From: Bradyrhizobium sp. C9
GTDB taxonomy: Bacteria; Pseudomonadota; Alphaproteobacteria; Rhizobiales; Xanthobacteraceae
NCBI RefSeq assembly: GCF_002532045.1
Contig: NZ_NWTG01000007.1
Location: 248,001-312,000 of the forward strand
DNA length: 64,000 bases
Direction of reading: 5' to 3'
This document shows, one piece after another, positions 19,000 through 26,814 of this stretch. The notes beneath the pieces are model-generated. The model saw nothing but the letters and a program-made list of their open reading frames with translations, searched no databases and was not told the origin of the DNA. Positions within the stretch are counted from its first letter, which is position 1. Every line of letters begins with the position of its first letter. The translations under genes were made by a program, and so were the position numbers.

Positions 19000-20043
19000 G
19001 TGTCTGACATAAGCCTGAGCAATGGCAGCGGCCGCGGCGGTTCAGCCGATTGGCAAGCCGCGGGACAATCCCAAGGACAACCTCAAGGGGCGTCCCATTC
19101 CTATCCGTTGCTGGTTCACGATCATGGTCTGGGGACGGCGCTGAAGCTGTTGGTCGAAACCTTGCCCTATGCACTGGCGCGCTGGGGCGTGCTGCTGGCC
19201 TTTGCCGCGGCGTGCGCCATCTGGGTCATCGTCGCCGTTGGCGGCGCGGTGTGGCTCGGCACCCATGTCGCCAGCGTGTTCGGCTATTGCTGGCTGCTTG
19301 GCATCCTGCTGCTCGGCGGATGGATCTGGGGCGCCATCCTACGCTACACGCTTCACATGATCGCCTGCGGCCATGTCGCCGTGGTGACCGAGCTGATCAC
19401 GCGCGGCAGCATCGGCAACGGCACCGAAGGGCAGTTCGCCTACGGCCGCCGGATCGTGATGGACCGGTTCGGCGAGGTCGCGGTCCTGTTCGGGCTCAAC
19501 GCGCTGATCCGCGCCGTGCTCCGCGCGTTTCACAATGCGCTCGATACCCTCGGCGATTGGCTGCCGGCGCCCGGCATGAAGGCGATCGTCGGTCTGCTCA
19601 ACACTATCCTGTCGGCCGCGACGCGCTATCTGGACAAGGTGGTGCTGTCCTATGATCTGGCGCGCGGCGGCGACGATCCGAGGCGCAACATCCAGGACGG
19701 ACTGGTCTACTATTGCCAGAACGCCAAGCCGATCCTGGCGACGTCGGTCTGGATGGTCATCGTCGAGCGGATCCTGAGCATCCTGCTTTGCCTGCTGCTG
19801 CTGGTCCCCGCCGGAGTGGTGACCGTCTGGTTGCCGGAGGCTGTCAGGGAATATGGCGCCATGGTCACCGTCTTCATTGCGGCCCTGTTGGCGGTGACGG
19901 TGCGCGCGGCATTCATCCAGCCGCTATTCCTGATCTGCATGATGATCCGCTTTCACGCGCTGATCGAGAACCAGCCGATCAATTCGACCTGGGTCGGTTA
20001 TCTCGACGGCCTCACAGACAAGTTCCGGCAGATCGGACGCTGA
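19000..20043 (+). CDS. Multi-pass inner-membrane protein of unknown function
   Basis: 347 residues from a GTG preceded by AGAGGC. Upstream codons are Arg/Cys-rich shadow coding. After a Ser/Gly/Gln-rich N-terminal tail there are about four strong membrane segments: VLLAFAAACAIWVIVAVGGA, then VFGYCWLLGILLLGGWIWGA, SILLCLLLLVPAGVVTVW and TVFIAALLAVTVRAAFIQPL. A central amphipathic stretch contains DRFGEVAVLFGLNALIRAVL. No domain is recognised with certainty. It follows the orphan binding-protein gene by 247 bp, so it may or may not share promoter module C. Confidence 0.75.
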   Translation: MSDISLSNGSGRGGSADWQAAGQSQGQPQGASHSYPLLVHDHGLGTALKLLVETLPYALARWGVLLAFAAACAIWVIVAVGGAVWLGTHVASVFGYCWLLGILLLGGWIWGAILRYTLHMIACGHVAVVTELITRGSIGNGTEGQFAYGRRIVMDRFGEVAVLFGLNALIRAVLRAFHNALDTLGDWLPAPGMKAIVGLLNTILSAATRYLDKVVLSYDLARGGDDPRRNIQDGLVYYCQNAKPILATSVWMVIVERILSILLCLLLLVPAGVVTVWLPEAVREYGAMVTVFIAALLAVTVRAAFIQPLFLICMMIRFHALIENQPINSTWVGYLDGLTDKFRQIGR

Positions 20044-20118
20044 GATCGGCGCGGGTGATGCCGAGGTGCAACCCGGCCGGCGCCTGATGCCGACGGTATT
20101 TCGCAACGGAGATGTTCG

Positions 20119-20976
20119 GTGACTGATCTTACGCTCGACAATGACGGCGTCAGGCTTGCTGCTTCGGTCGATGGACCGACCGACGGTGAACCGATCCTGT
20201 TTCTCCACGGCCTGTCGCTCAGCCGGGACACATGGCAGGAAATCGGCGGCCGGCTCAGGGATCGATATCGGGTCTGGACGCTGGATTTTCGGGGACACGG
20301 GCACTCGGATCGGGCCTCGGGCTATGCGCTGGCCGATTATGTTTCGGACGCGGAGACCGCATTGGCCGCGATCGGGCGTCCGGCGGTGATTGTCGGGCAC
20401 TCGCTCGGCGGCTGCGTTGCCGGTGTGCTGGCACAGCGCGGCGATGCCAATGTGCGCGCCGCCTTCCTCGAAGACCCGCCGTGGTATCTTGGCCAGCCGG
20501 GCGAGTGGGAGAAGTCGGCATTCCCAAAACTGTTTGCAATCGTCAGCGCGCGTCAGGCTGTGTGGCAGCAGGCGCGCGCGCCGCTCGGCACATACCTCGC
20601 GTTCCTTGCAGACTCTCCGACGCCGATGGGCGGGATCGGCCGAGATCATTTCGGCCCCCGTCACCTGTTGAGCCACGCGTCTGCACTGCAGCGACAGGAC
20701 GGGCGGTGCTGGGCGGACGGAAACGTTGCGACCTCCGTTCTCGCGGCGATTCCGACCGGGCGGGAATTCCTTTGTCCCGTCAGGATCATTCAGGCCGATC
20801 CTGGATGTGGGGCGGCGTTGCTGGAGCACCACGACGCGCGCTTCGCGCACGACAATCCGCGTGCCGACATCGTTCGCTATGAGGGCTGCGGCCATTCACC
20901 CCACCGCGCCATCGCGTTCGAACAACGCTTCGCGGCCGATCTGCAGGCTTTCCTGTCCGGCCTGCAGCCGGCGTGA
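20119..20976 (+). CDS. Alpha/beta-fold hydrolase
   Basis: 285 residues. The fold markers are PILFLHGLSLSRDTWQEIG (oxyanion region, about residues 25-43), WTLDFRGHGHSDRASGYAL, the nucleophile elbow GHSLGGC (serine about residue 96) and a C-terminal EGCGHSPHRAIAF with the catalytic histidine. It starts with GTG at 20119; AACGGAGA lies about 8 nt upstream. The substrate is unknown; carboxylester or lactone hydrolysis are typical for the family. A methyltransferase gene follows after 46 bp on the same strand. Confidence 0.87.
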   Translation: MTDLTLDNDGVRLAASVDGPTDGEPILFLHGLSLSRDTWQEIGGRLRDRYRVWTLDFRGHGHSDRASGYALADYVSDAETALAAIGRPAVIVGHSLGGCVAGVLAQRGDANVRAAFLEDPPWYLGQPGEWEKSAFPKLFAIVSARQAVWQQARAPLGTYLAFLADSPTPMGGIGRDHFGPRHLLSHASALQRQDGRCWADGNVATSVLAAIPTGREFLCPVRIIQADPGCGAALLEHHDARFAHDNPRADIVRYEGCGHSPHRAIAFEQRFAADLQAFLSGLQPA

Positions 20977-21022
20977 GCGCGGGCGCGGCCGTCTCCATTC
21001 ACGAACCGAAGGCGGGTAGATC

Positions 21023-21862
21023 ATGCAAGAGACGTCCGGCTACGATCCGAACTATGTGATGGGGCGCTCGACCGCGGAGACCGACCGGCTCAAGCGCCAG
21101 TCGCAGCTCTATGATGCGTCGACATGGCAGCTCCTGAAGGAGGCCGGGCTCTCGCGGGGCATGAAGGTGCTCGATGTCGGAAGCGGAGCCGGCAACGTGT
21201 CCTTCATTGCCGCAAGCCTGGTCGGCGAAAGCGGGGCGGTCGTCGGGGTCGACAGCAATCCCGCTATCGTCGAGGAAGCCGCGGCCACGGCGCGCTCGCT
21301 CGGCCTCCGCCAGGTCTCGTTCCGGGTCGGCGACATCAACACGATTGAGCTGGACCGGGACTTCGATGCGATTGTCGGCCGGCTCGTGCTGATCTACGTG
21401 AAGGACCCCGCGGCGCTAATTCGGCACTTGCTCGGGCACGTCAAGGCCGATGGCATCGTGGCGTTCCAGGATCTCGACTGGGGCGAGGGGCCGATCGCCA
21501 ATCCGCCGTCGCCGCTGCTGTCGCAGGCGTGGGGCACCGTGAAGGAGATGTTTCACCGGGCGGGCCTGAACAATCGCATGGGATTGTCGTTGCACGGGGC
21601 CTTCGTCGCGGCCGGGCTTTCCGCACCGCGCATGAGCCTGTTCGCGCCGGCCGGAGGCGGGGCGGATTTCGACGGTTACGATTACATGGCGAGCGGCCTG
21701 CGCAGCAACCTGCCGCATATCGTCAAGCTCGGTGTCGCGACCGAAGCGGAGCTGGCGCTGGACAGCTTTGCCGAGCGCTTGCGGGCCGAAGTAGTTGCGG
21801 CGAACGGCGCGTTCGCGCTGCCAACCTTTGTCGGGGCCTGGTCGCGAAAGCCGCCGCGCTGA
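21023..21862 (+). CDS. Class I SAM-dependent methyltransferase
   Basis: 279 residues. An N-terminal cap (YVMGRSTAETDRLKRQSQLY) precedes the SAM-binding core: MKVLDVGSGAGNVSFIAASL (motif I), VVGVDSNPAIVEEAA (motif II) and VSFRVGDINTIELDRDFDAI, then RLVLIYVKDPAALIRHL. This is the UbiE/methyltransferase-25-like type, with no acceptor assigned. It is probably co-transcribed with the alpha/beta hydrolase gene. It ends in a small GC hairpin that includes its stop codon, convergent with the GFA gene 18 bp away. Confidence 0.88.
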   Translation: MQETSGYDPNYVMGRSTAETDRLKRQSQLYDASTWQLLKEAGLSRGMKVLDVGSGAGNVSFIAASLVGESGAVVGVDSNPAIVEEAAATARSLGLRQVSFRVGDINTIELDRDFDAIVGRLVLIYVKDPAALIRHLLGHVKADGIVAFQDLDWGEGPIANPPSPLLSQAWGTVKEMFHRAGLNNRMGLSLHGAFVAAGLSAPRMSLFAPAGGGADFDGYDYMASGLRSNLPHIVKLGVATEAELALDSFAERLRAEVVAANGAFALPTFVGAWSRKPPR

Positions 21863-21880
21863 GCGCGGCAGGCCTGACCG

Positions 21881-22285
21881 TCACACATTCTGCGCAAAGC
21901 GCGTGGTGCCTGCGACCGGCGCGAGCCATGTCGCGGCGTGGTCGGTGTAGATTTCGATCTGCGGCTGCAACCCGTCCGTGTTGTCGAGCGTGCCGGCCTT
22001 CACCACGACCTTGCCCGGCATCAGCGCTGTCTTCGCCAGGATCGGCGAGCCGCAGGCTGCACAGAAATGGCGAAGCACCGGCTGGCCGCTGTCGCCGGTA
22101 TCGATGAAGACGGCGGTCTCGCCGGACTGCCGGTAGTCGGCCTCGCGGATCACGAGGTTGAACGAAAACAGGCTGCCGCTCTGCCGCCGGCAATGCGTGC
22201 AATGGCAGATCGCGATGCCGCGCGGCTCCGCCTTCAATTCGTAGCGCACCGCGCCGCACAGGCAGCCGCCCTTTCGATCCGTCAT
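21881..22285 (-). CDS. GFA-family zinc-binding protein
   Basis: 134 residues, the usual length for the glutathione-dependent formaldehyde-activating (GFA/Mss4-like) family. Zinc ligands are visible as CLCGAVRYE (residues 8-16), CHCTHCRRQSGS (about 27-38) and CAACGSPI (about 75-82). It lies 38 bp downstream of a TetR gene on the same strand and has AGGAGG before its ATG, so the two are likely one operon. The physiological activity of most GFA-family members is unproven. Confidence 0.88.
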   Translation of the reverse strand: MTDRKGGCLCGAVRYELKAEPRGIAICHCTHCRRQSGSLFSFNLVIREADYRQSGETAVFIDTGDSGQPVLRHFCAACGSPILAKTALMPGKVVVKAGTLDNTDGLQPQIEIYTDHAATWLAPVAGTTRFAQNV

Positions 22286-22323
22286 GATGATTCCTCCTGG
22301 AACGTTGGTCAGACAAATCTCGC

Positions 22324-22899
22324 TCAGGCGCCCACCACCGCGTCGACAAAAGTCGCGCCTGACTCCTTTAACTGCTTTCGGCTGTAGCCGGCGCGCTCCA
22401 TAACGGCGAGGCCGCGCGTGAAGGTCACGATGACCCGCGCCAGTCGGTAGGCATCGGCCGCCCGCCGCCCGCCCGGCGTGGCGCCGAGGGTCTCACCGAT
22501 CAGCTGCTCGAGCCGGCCCAGCACATCCTGCACGCGCTGGCGCACCGCGGCGCTCGAAATCCCCGCATCGAGCGCGGTGCGCGTGGTCAGGCAGCCGCGC
22601 GCCGGGGAGCCGTCGGTCATGTTGACGATGATCATGTCGAAGAAATTTCGCAGAGCCGTCGTCGTGTCGCGGTGGGCCAGCGCATTGCCCGCCGATTCCA
22701 GGAACTGCGCAGCATATTGATCGAAGGCGCGCAGGAAGATTGCTTCCTTGTCGCCATAGGCGTTGTAGAGGCTGCCGCGCTGCACGCCGGTCGCCGCCGC
22801 AAGGTCCTGCATGGTGGCGTCATGCAGGCCCTTGCGCCAGAACACGTCGAGCGCGGTTGCGATCACGTCGTCCTCGTCGAACTGGCGTACGCCTACCAT
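22324..22899 (-). CDS. TetR-family transcriptional repressor
   Basis: 191 residues. The helix-turn-helix is DVIATALDVFWRKGLHDATM plus DLAAATGVQRGSLYNAYGDK. The C-terminal TetR_C domain includes DGSPARGCLTTRTALDAGIS, as in the AcrR/YcdC-like group that controls small oxidoreductases and monooxygenases. Starts at 22899 (MVGVRQFDED) or 22914 (MERNHMVG) are both possible; the former resembles the usual family N-terminus. A double palindrome lies in the promoter it shares with the divergent YdhR-like gene. Confidence 0.88.
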   Translation of the reverse strand: MVGVRQFDEDDVIATALDVFWRKGLHDATMQDLAAATGVQRGSLYNAYGDKEAIFLRAFDQYAAQFLESAGNALAHRDTTTALRNFFDMIIVNMTDGSPARGCLTTRTALDAGISSAAVRQRVQDVLGRLEQLIGETLGATPGGRRAADAYRLARVIVTFTRGLAVMERAGYSRKQLKESGATFVDAVVGA

Positions 22900-22924
22900 G
22901 TGATTTCGCTCCATCAAGTTATTC

Positions 22925-22958
22925 TTGACACTATCGTCAAGATTGACAAAGGTGTCAA
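22925..22958. promoter_or_regulatory. Double palindromic operator, two TTGAC-N6-GTCAA sites
   Basis: TTGACACTATCGTCAA (22925-22940) and TTGACAAAGGTGTCAA (22943-22958) are two palindromes separated by 2 bp (18-bp period). Outer and inner halves also pair with each other, giving a nested symmetry (TTCTTGACA...TGTCAAGAA). This suits two TetR dimers binding side by side. It sits 25 bp from the TetR start and 23 bp from the divergent gene start. Confidence 0.7.
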
Positions 22959-22981
22959 GAATGAAGACACAGGAGACCGGG

Positions 22982-23296
22982 ATGATTACCGCCGTCACGA
23001 CGTTCAGATTGCCGAAGCCGATCACGCGCGAGGAAGCGCGCAGCATCTTCCTGAGCACCGCGCCGATCTATCGCGGCGTGCAGGGGCTGTTTCGCAAGAC
23101 CTATGTGCTGTCCGAGGACGGCATGACGGCCGGCGGCATCTATTTCTGGAACTCGAGGGATGAGGCGGAGGCGTTGTACACCGATGCGTGGCGCGCCCGC
23201 GCCAGGGAGAAATATGGCGCCGATCCGACGGTCGCCTATTTCGAGAGTCCCGTGGTGGTCGACAATGTCGCCGAGCAGATTGCTGCCGAACGGTAG
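22982..23296 (+). CDS. YdhR-like / antibiotic-biosynthesis-monooxygenase-fold small protein
   Basis: 104 residues with the ferredoxin-like dimeric alpha/beta-barrel pattern: ITAVTTFRLPKPITREEARS, then PIYRGVQGLFRKTYVLSEDG and GGIYFWNSRDEAEALYTDAW. Members include putative monooxygenases and stress proteins without known substrate. AGGAG at 22971-22975 sets the ATG at 22982 (6-nt spacing), rejecting upstream TTG and ATG codons that overlap the operator. It is divergently transcribed from the TetR gene, so it is the presumed repressed target. Confidence 0.8.
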   Translation: MITAVTTFRLPKPITREEARSIFLSTAPIYRGVQGLFRKTYVLSEDGMTAGGIYFWNSRDEAEALYTDAWRARAREKYGADPTVAYFESPVVVDNVAEQIAAER

Positions 23297-23324
23297 CAAC
23301 AACGCGGCGACGGGCGAAGGCGCA

Positions 23325-24482
23325 TCACAGCGCATTGAGCGCCCTGCGCGACGGGGCGAGCGGCAGCCATTCCGGAATCTGTCGCTTGGCGAGCCAGTAT
23401 GGCCGCCAGATCGCGCGCCAGGTCGGACGGTCGAGAGATGCGGTGCCCCATTTGCGTTGCGCCATGTCGATCCGCAACAGATCGTGCGCATGTAGCCATT
23501 GGCGCGCTGCCCACCAAACCTCGCGCGGCACGGCGGTGTTTCGGAGTCCCCTGAGTTCGGCGATCCCGGGTAGTGGATCGTCGAAGCGGACTGCAACCTT
23601 GAGGGTGGCGATGCGCTGCCCGCGTCGCTTGACGCTCCAGAGCCGTGAGCGATTGTGAGCCGGATTGGTGCCGTACGAGCGCAGGCAATTCTGCATGGCG
23701 TCGGCTTCTTCCGAGATATCCGTGGTCGAGTTCAGCGGGATGAAATCGTAACCGTCGACGTGGCCCGGCTGCAGCCACATGTCGGCGATCTCCTGCGAGC
23801 CGAGGCTGACATGCAGGACAATCATTGTGCGCCACGCCTCGGCGGCAGCGAGCGCCGAGCCGATCTGCATGTTCGGTGTCCATCTCCGGTCGATCAGCGT
23901 ATGTCCCAGCGTGGTCGGCTGGGTGGAGAACCACGCCCACAGGCTGATGAGCCGCAATCGTGCAGGATCGGTACGCGGCGGCGCCCGGACCAGCTCGCGC
24001 GCAATCCAGACGGCGGCCTGCGCATGCGCGACTTCGGCAACCGTGGCGACGGATTGCAGCCAGATCGGCGCGAACTTCGGCGATCGCGGCAGGTGGTTCG
24101 CGATCTGCCGGCGAAACAGCTCGCCATCGGGAAGTGCCGTGATCGGACGTGTGAGCGCTTCCGGCGGAAGCCTTCGCAGCCACAGCGGAATGCCCGCCGC
24201 GGCTGCGGCATCCGGGAGGGACTGGCCATCGATGACGCGTGCGAGCGCACGCGCAGGATCGAGCCCGGTCTGCGGTACGGCTAACGCAAACAGCAGCGCA
24301 GGAAAGCTTGCAGCAAGGTCGGCAAGACGCGTGTGCCGCGCGGCCAGCGCGCGAATTCTTCCCTGAACGTGTGGATGATATCTCCGCAGCTGTCGTTCGA
24401 GCAGCGCAGAGCGTGTGGCCACTCGACGAGAGGCCAGCAGAAGCGGCAAGGTCATGAGAACGGTTCCGCAGCGCGGAGCCAT
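23325..24482 (-). CDS. PcfJ-domain-like protein
   Basis: About 385 residues. The C-terminal half contains PLNSTTDISEEADAMQNCLR, SYGTNPAHNRSRLWSVKRRG and IATLKVAVRFDDP. This matches the PcfJ domain pattern (acidic-His/Met..Cys..Tyr, then Ser-x-x-Arg and a beta strand) named after a conjugative plasmid gene but widespread on chromosomes with unknown role. The N-terminal half is Arg/Ala/Leu-rich and helical. The start is uncertain: ATGs at 24482 and 24455 both lack a clear ribosome site, and the frame stays open for another 330 bp upstream. No conjugation genes are nearby. Confidence 0.65.
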   Translation of the reverse strand: MAPRCGTVLMTLPLLLASRRVATRSALLERQLRRYHPHVQGRIRALAARHTRLADLAASFPALLFALAVPQTGLDPARALARVIDGQSLPDAAAAAGIPLWLRRLPPEALTRPITALPDGELFRRQIANHLPRSPKFAPIWLQSVATVAEVAHAQAAVWIARELVRAPPRTDPARLRLISLWAWFSTQPTTLGHTLIDRRWTPNMQIGSALAAAEAWRTMIVLHVSLGSQEIADMWLQPGHVDGYDFIPLNSTTDISEEADAMQNCLRSYGTNPAHNRSRLWSVKRRGQRIATLKVAVRFDDPLPGIAELRGLRNTAVPREVWWAARQWLHAHDLLRIDMAQRKWGTASLDRPTWRAIWRPYWLAKRQIPEWLPLAPSRRALNAL

Positions 24483-24803
24483 AAGGTCCGCGGCAGACTG
24501 GATTGCGTGTGGGTGCAGCGATTTCACCCGGGATTTGATCCCGGGACGCGCGTCAAAAATCGCGCGGCGAACCCGGGAAGCGTGCAGACCTGAACAACGT
24601 CGCCTCCTGCATTGGAGTTGCGGAGCGCTCCCATAGCCCATTTCCAACCGATAGGCAACGTGAAGTTGTCGATCGCATTTTAACGATGCGTCGTGTGTGC
24701 GATGAGCCTCACCGCGCAGTGGTAACCAAGGTCCTTCACGATCCCGGTCAACGACGCTAGTCTTGTGGGAGGGGCTAACAAGAAACCTAGGTGGGAGACT
24801 CCA
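24483..24803. other. Intergenic region between PcfJ-like gene and aldo/keto reductase gene
   Basis: 321 bp with no convincing gene. It holds a perfect CCCGGGAT-TTG-ATCCCGGG hairpin (24527-24545) with a further CCCGGG nearby (24573-24578), and the divergent promoter region of the reductase gene. The PcfJ-like reading frame remains open through part of it. Confidence 0.5.
24527..24545. repeat. Short perfect inverted repeat CCCGGGAT-TTG-ATCCCGGG
   Basis: Eight-base-pair arms with a 3-nt loop, possibly within the 5' region of the PcfJ-like gene. It resembles a REP-like hairpin but no second copy was noticed in the window. Confidence 0.4.
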
Positions 24804-25844
24804 ATGACCCAACAACGACCCTCCGGTCGCGCGGCACTGCCACGCCGCAGGCTCGGCCGCACCGGGCTCGATGTCTCCATTCTCGGTTTTGGCACCGCGC
24901 CGCTCGGCGACCTCTTCGCGCGGCTCGACGACGCCACCGCGATCGCAGCCGCGGAGCGGGCGTTTGCGCTGGGCGTGAACCTGCTCGATTCCTCACCGCT
25001 CTATGGGCATGGTCTCGCCGAACATCGCTGCGGCACCGCGCTGCGCCGCGTGGTGCGTGACGACGTCGTCGTCTGTACCAAGGTCGGGCGCTGGATGGAC
25101 GCGTTCCACGGCCGCGGTGACGGCTCGAACTTCGTCGGCGGCCAACCGCATCGCGCGGTGGTCGATTATTCCTATGACGGCACCATGCGGTCGGTGGAGC
25201 AGTCATTGCTGCGGCTCGGCACCGATCATATCGACTTGCTGCTGATCCACGACGTCGACGTCTGGACCCATGGCGCCGATGCGATCGAAGCCAGGTTCCG
25301 TGAGGCGATGGAGGGCGCCTATGTTGCGCTCGACAAATTGCGTGCCGAGCGCGTGGTCAAGGGAATCGGGATCGGCGTCAACGAGGCCGAGATGTGCGTG
25401 CGCTTCGCCAGGGCCGGCACGTTCGACACCATGCTGCTTGCCGGCCGATACTCGCTGCTGGAGCAGCCGGCGCTGGCCGAATTCCTGCCGCTCGCACAAG
25501 CCCGGGGCATCGGCGTGATGCTGGGCGGTGTGTTCAACTCCGGCATCCTGGCGACCGGCGCGATTGCCGGCGCCAAGTACAATTACAAGGACGCGCCGCT
25601 CGACGTGATGCAGAAGGTGGCGGCGATCGAGCGCGTCTGCCGCGCACACGGCGTGGCGCTGCCGACCGCCGCGCTGCATTTCGCGCTGGGCCATCCGGCG
25701 ATCGCCAGCGTCGTGCTCGGCGCACAGACGCCGCAGGAGGTCGAGCGCAACGCCGCCGCATTGTCGTCGCCCGTCCCCGCTGCGCTGTGGCGCGATCTGA
25801 AAGCCGAGGCGTTACTCGACCAGCACGCGCCGGTGCCGGCATGA
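24804..25844 (+). CDS. Aldo/keto reductase (aldose / L-fucose dehydrogenase-like)
   Basis: 346 residues with the AKR barrel: RRRLGRTGLDVSILGFGTAP, then GVNLLDSSPLYGHGLAEHRC with the catalytic Asp and Tyr, lysine in VVCTKVG, and histidine in HIDLLLIHDVD. C-terminal FALGHPAIASVVLGAQTPQE contacts the cofactor phosphate. The subgroup is like D-threo-aldose or L-fucose 1-dehydrogenases that oxidise sugars to lactones. Its stop overlaps the start of an amidohydrolase of the lactonase type (ATGA), which fits a dehydrogenase-lactonase pair. The ribosome site is GTGGGAG. Confidence 0.88.
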   Translation: MTQQRPSGRAALPRRRLGRTGLDVSILGFGTAPLGDLFARLDDATAIAAAERAFALGVNLLDSSPLYGHGLAEHRCGTALRRVVRDDVVVCTKVGRWMDAFHGRGDGSNFVGGQPHRAVVDYSYDGTMRSVEQSLLRLGTDHIDLLLIHDVDVWTHGADAIEARFREAMEGAYVALDKLRAERVVKGIGIGVNEAEMCVRFARAGTFDTMLLAGRYSLLEQPALAEFLPLAQARGIGVMLGGVFNSGILATGAIAGAKYNYKDAPLDVMQKVAAIERVCRAHGVALPTAALHFALGHPAIASVVLGAQTPQEVERNAAALSSPVPAALWRDLKAEALLDQHAPVPA

Positions 25845-26695
25845 TGCGGATCGATGCCCATCACCATGTGTGGACCTTGGCGCGAGCCGATTACGGCTGG
25901 CTGACGCCCGAGCGCGGACCGATCTACCGCGACTTCGGCCTGGCCGATTTGATGCCGCATCTTGCCGCGGCCGCCATCGACGGCACGATTCTGGTGCAGG
26001 CGGCGCCGACCGAGGCGGAGACGGCGTTCATGCTCGACGTTGCCAAAGGCGCGGAGGTAGTACGCGGCGTGGTCGGCTGGATCGACTTCGATGGCGACGA
26101 CGCTGCGGCGCGGATCGATGCGATCGCCGATCGCCAACTGCTGGTCGGCCTGCGGCCGATGGTGCAGGACATCGCCGACGATGACTGGCTGTTGCGGCCG
26201 GAACTGGCCGGGCCGCTCGAGGCCATGGCGCAGTACGGCCTCGTGTTCGATGCACTGGCATTGCCCCGCCATCTGTCTCGGGTGATTCAGGTCGTCGATC
26301 GCCATCCGGACCTGCAATTCGTGCTCGACCATTTCGGCAAGCCGCAACTCGCAACCGGCGACATCGCGGCCTGGAAGCGCGACATCGCGAGCCTTGCCTC
26401 ACGGTCCAACGTCGTCTGCAAGCTGTCGGGCTTGGCGACGGAGGCCGCGCCGAACTGGCAGGTCGCCGATTTGCGCGAAGCCGTCGATCATGCACTGGCA
26501 TGCTTCGGTCCGCAGCGCATGCTGTGGGGCAGCGATTGGCCCGTCGTCAATCTCGCCGGCGGCTATGCACATTGGTTCGCAGCCGCAGAGAGCCTGCTTG
26601 CCGATTTGTCAAGTGAGGCAAGAGCTGCGATTTTCGGCGGCAATGCGGCGCGGGTCTATTTGTCAAGCCGCGGACGGCCAAGATCCCGGAAATAG
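25841..26695 (+). CDS. Amidohydrolase-2 family lactonase (L-fuconolactonase-like)
   Basis: 284 residues of the metal-dependent TIM-barrel amidohydrolase type. It opens RIDAHHHVWTLARADYGWLT, the fuconolactonase-style N-terminus. Further markers are FVLDHFGKPQLATGD (about residues 160-174), VVCKLSGLATEAAPNW and MLWGSDWPVVNLAGGY with the catalytic Asp. It is translationally coupled to the aldo/keto reductase. Together they would oxidise an aldose to a lactone and hydrolyse it. A related but more divergent protein is encoded at 37134-38024. Confidence 0.88.
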   Translation: MMRIDAHHHVWTLARADYGWLTPERGPIYRDFGLADLMPHLAAAAIDGTILVQAAPTEAETAFMLDVAKGAEVVRGVVGWIDFDGDDAAARIDAIADRQLLVGLRPMVQDIADDDWLLRPELAGPLEAMAQYGLVFDALALPRHLSRVIQVVDRHPDLQFVLDHFGKPQLATGDIAAWKRDIASLASRSNVVCKLSGLATEAAPNWQVADLREAVDHALACFGPQRMLWGSDWPVVNLAGGYAHWFAAAESLLADLSSEARAAIFGGNAARVYLSSRGRPRSRK

Positions 26696-26702
26696 CGCGT
26701 GC

Positions 26703-26731
26703 GGCGCGCCAAATTTGATCCACAGCGCGCC
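26703..26731 (+). terminator. Weak hairpin after the reductase-lactonase pair
   Basis: GGCGCGC (26703-26709) pairs with GCGCGCC (26725-26731) across a 15-nt loop, 7 nt after the stop codon. No U-run follows. Confidence 0.35.
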
Positions 26732-26814
26732 TTGATGAATCATTCCGGGATGGTCCATAAGCGGCGTCCGCGCCATCGGTGATTTGGCGGCGCAACGGGG
26801 TGAGAGAGACAGGC

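Noticed and set aside
21853..21869. GCCGCGC-TGA-GCGCGGC hairpin overlapping the methyltransferase stop as a terminator
   Set aside because: Seven base pairs that include the stop codon and no U-tract; too common by chance in 65% GC DNA to list as a feature.
24527..24578. GC-rich hairpin region considered as a tRNA or other structured RNA gene
   Set aside because: No cloverleaf, T-loop GTTCRA or CCA-end pattern could be made; it is only a short palindrome.
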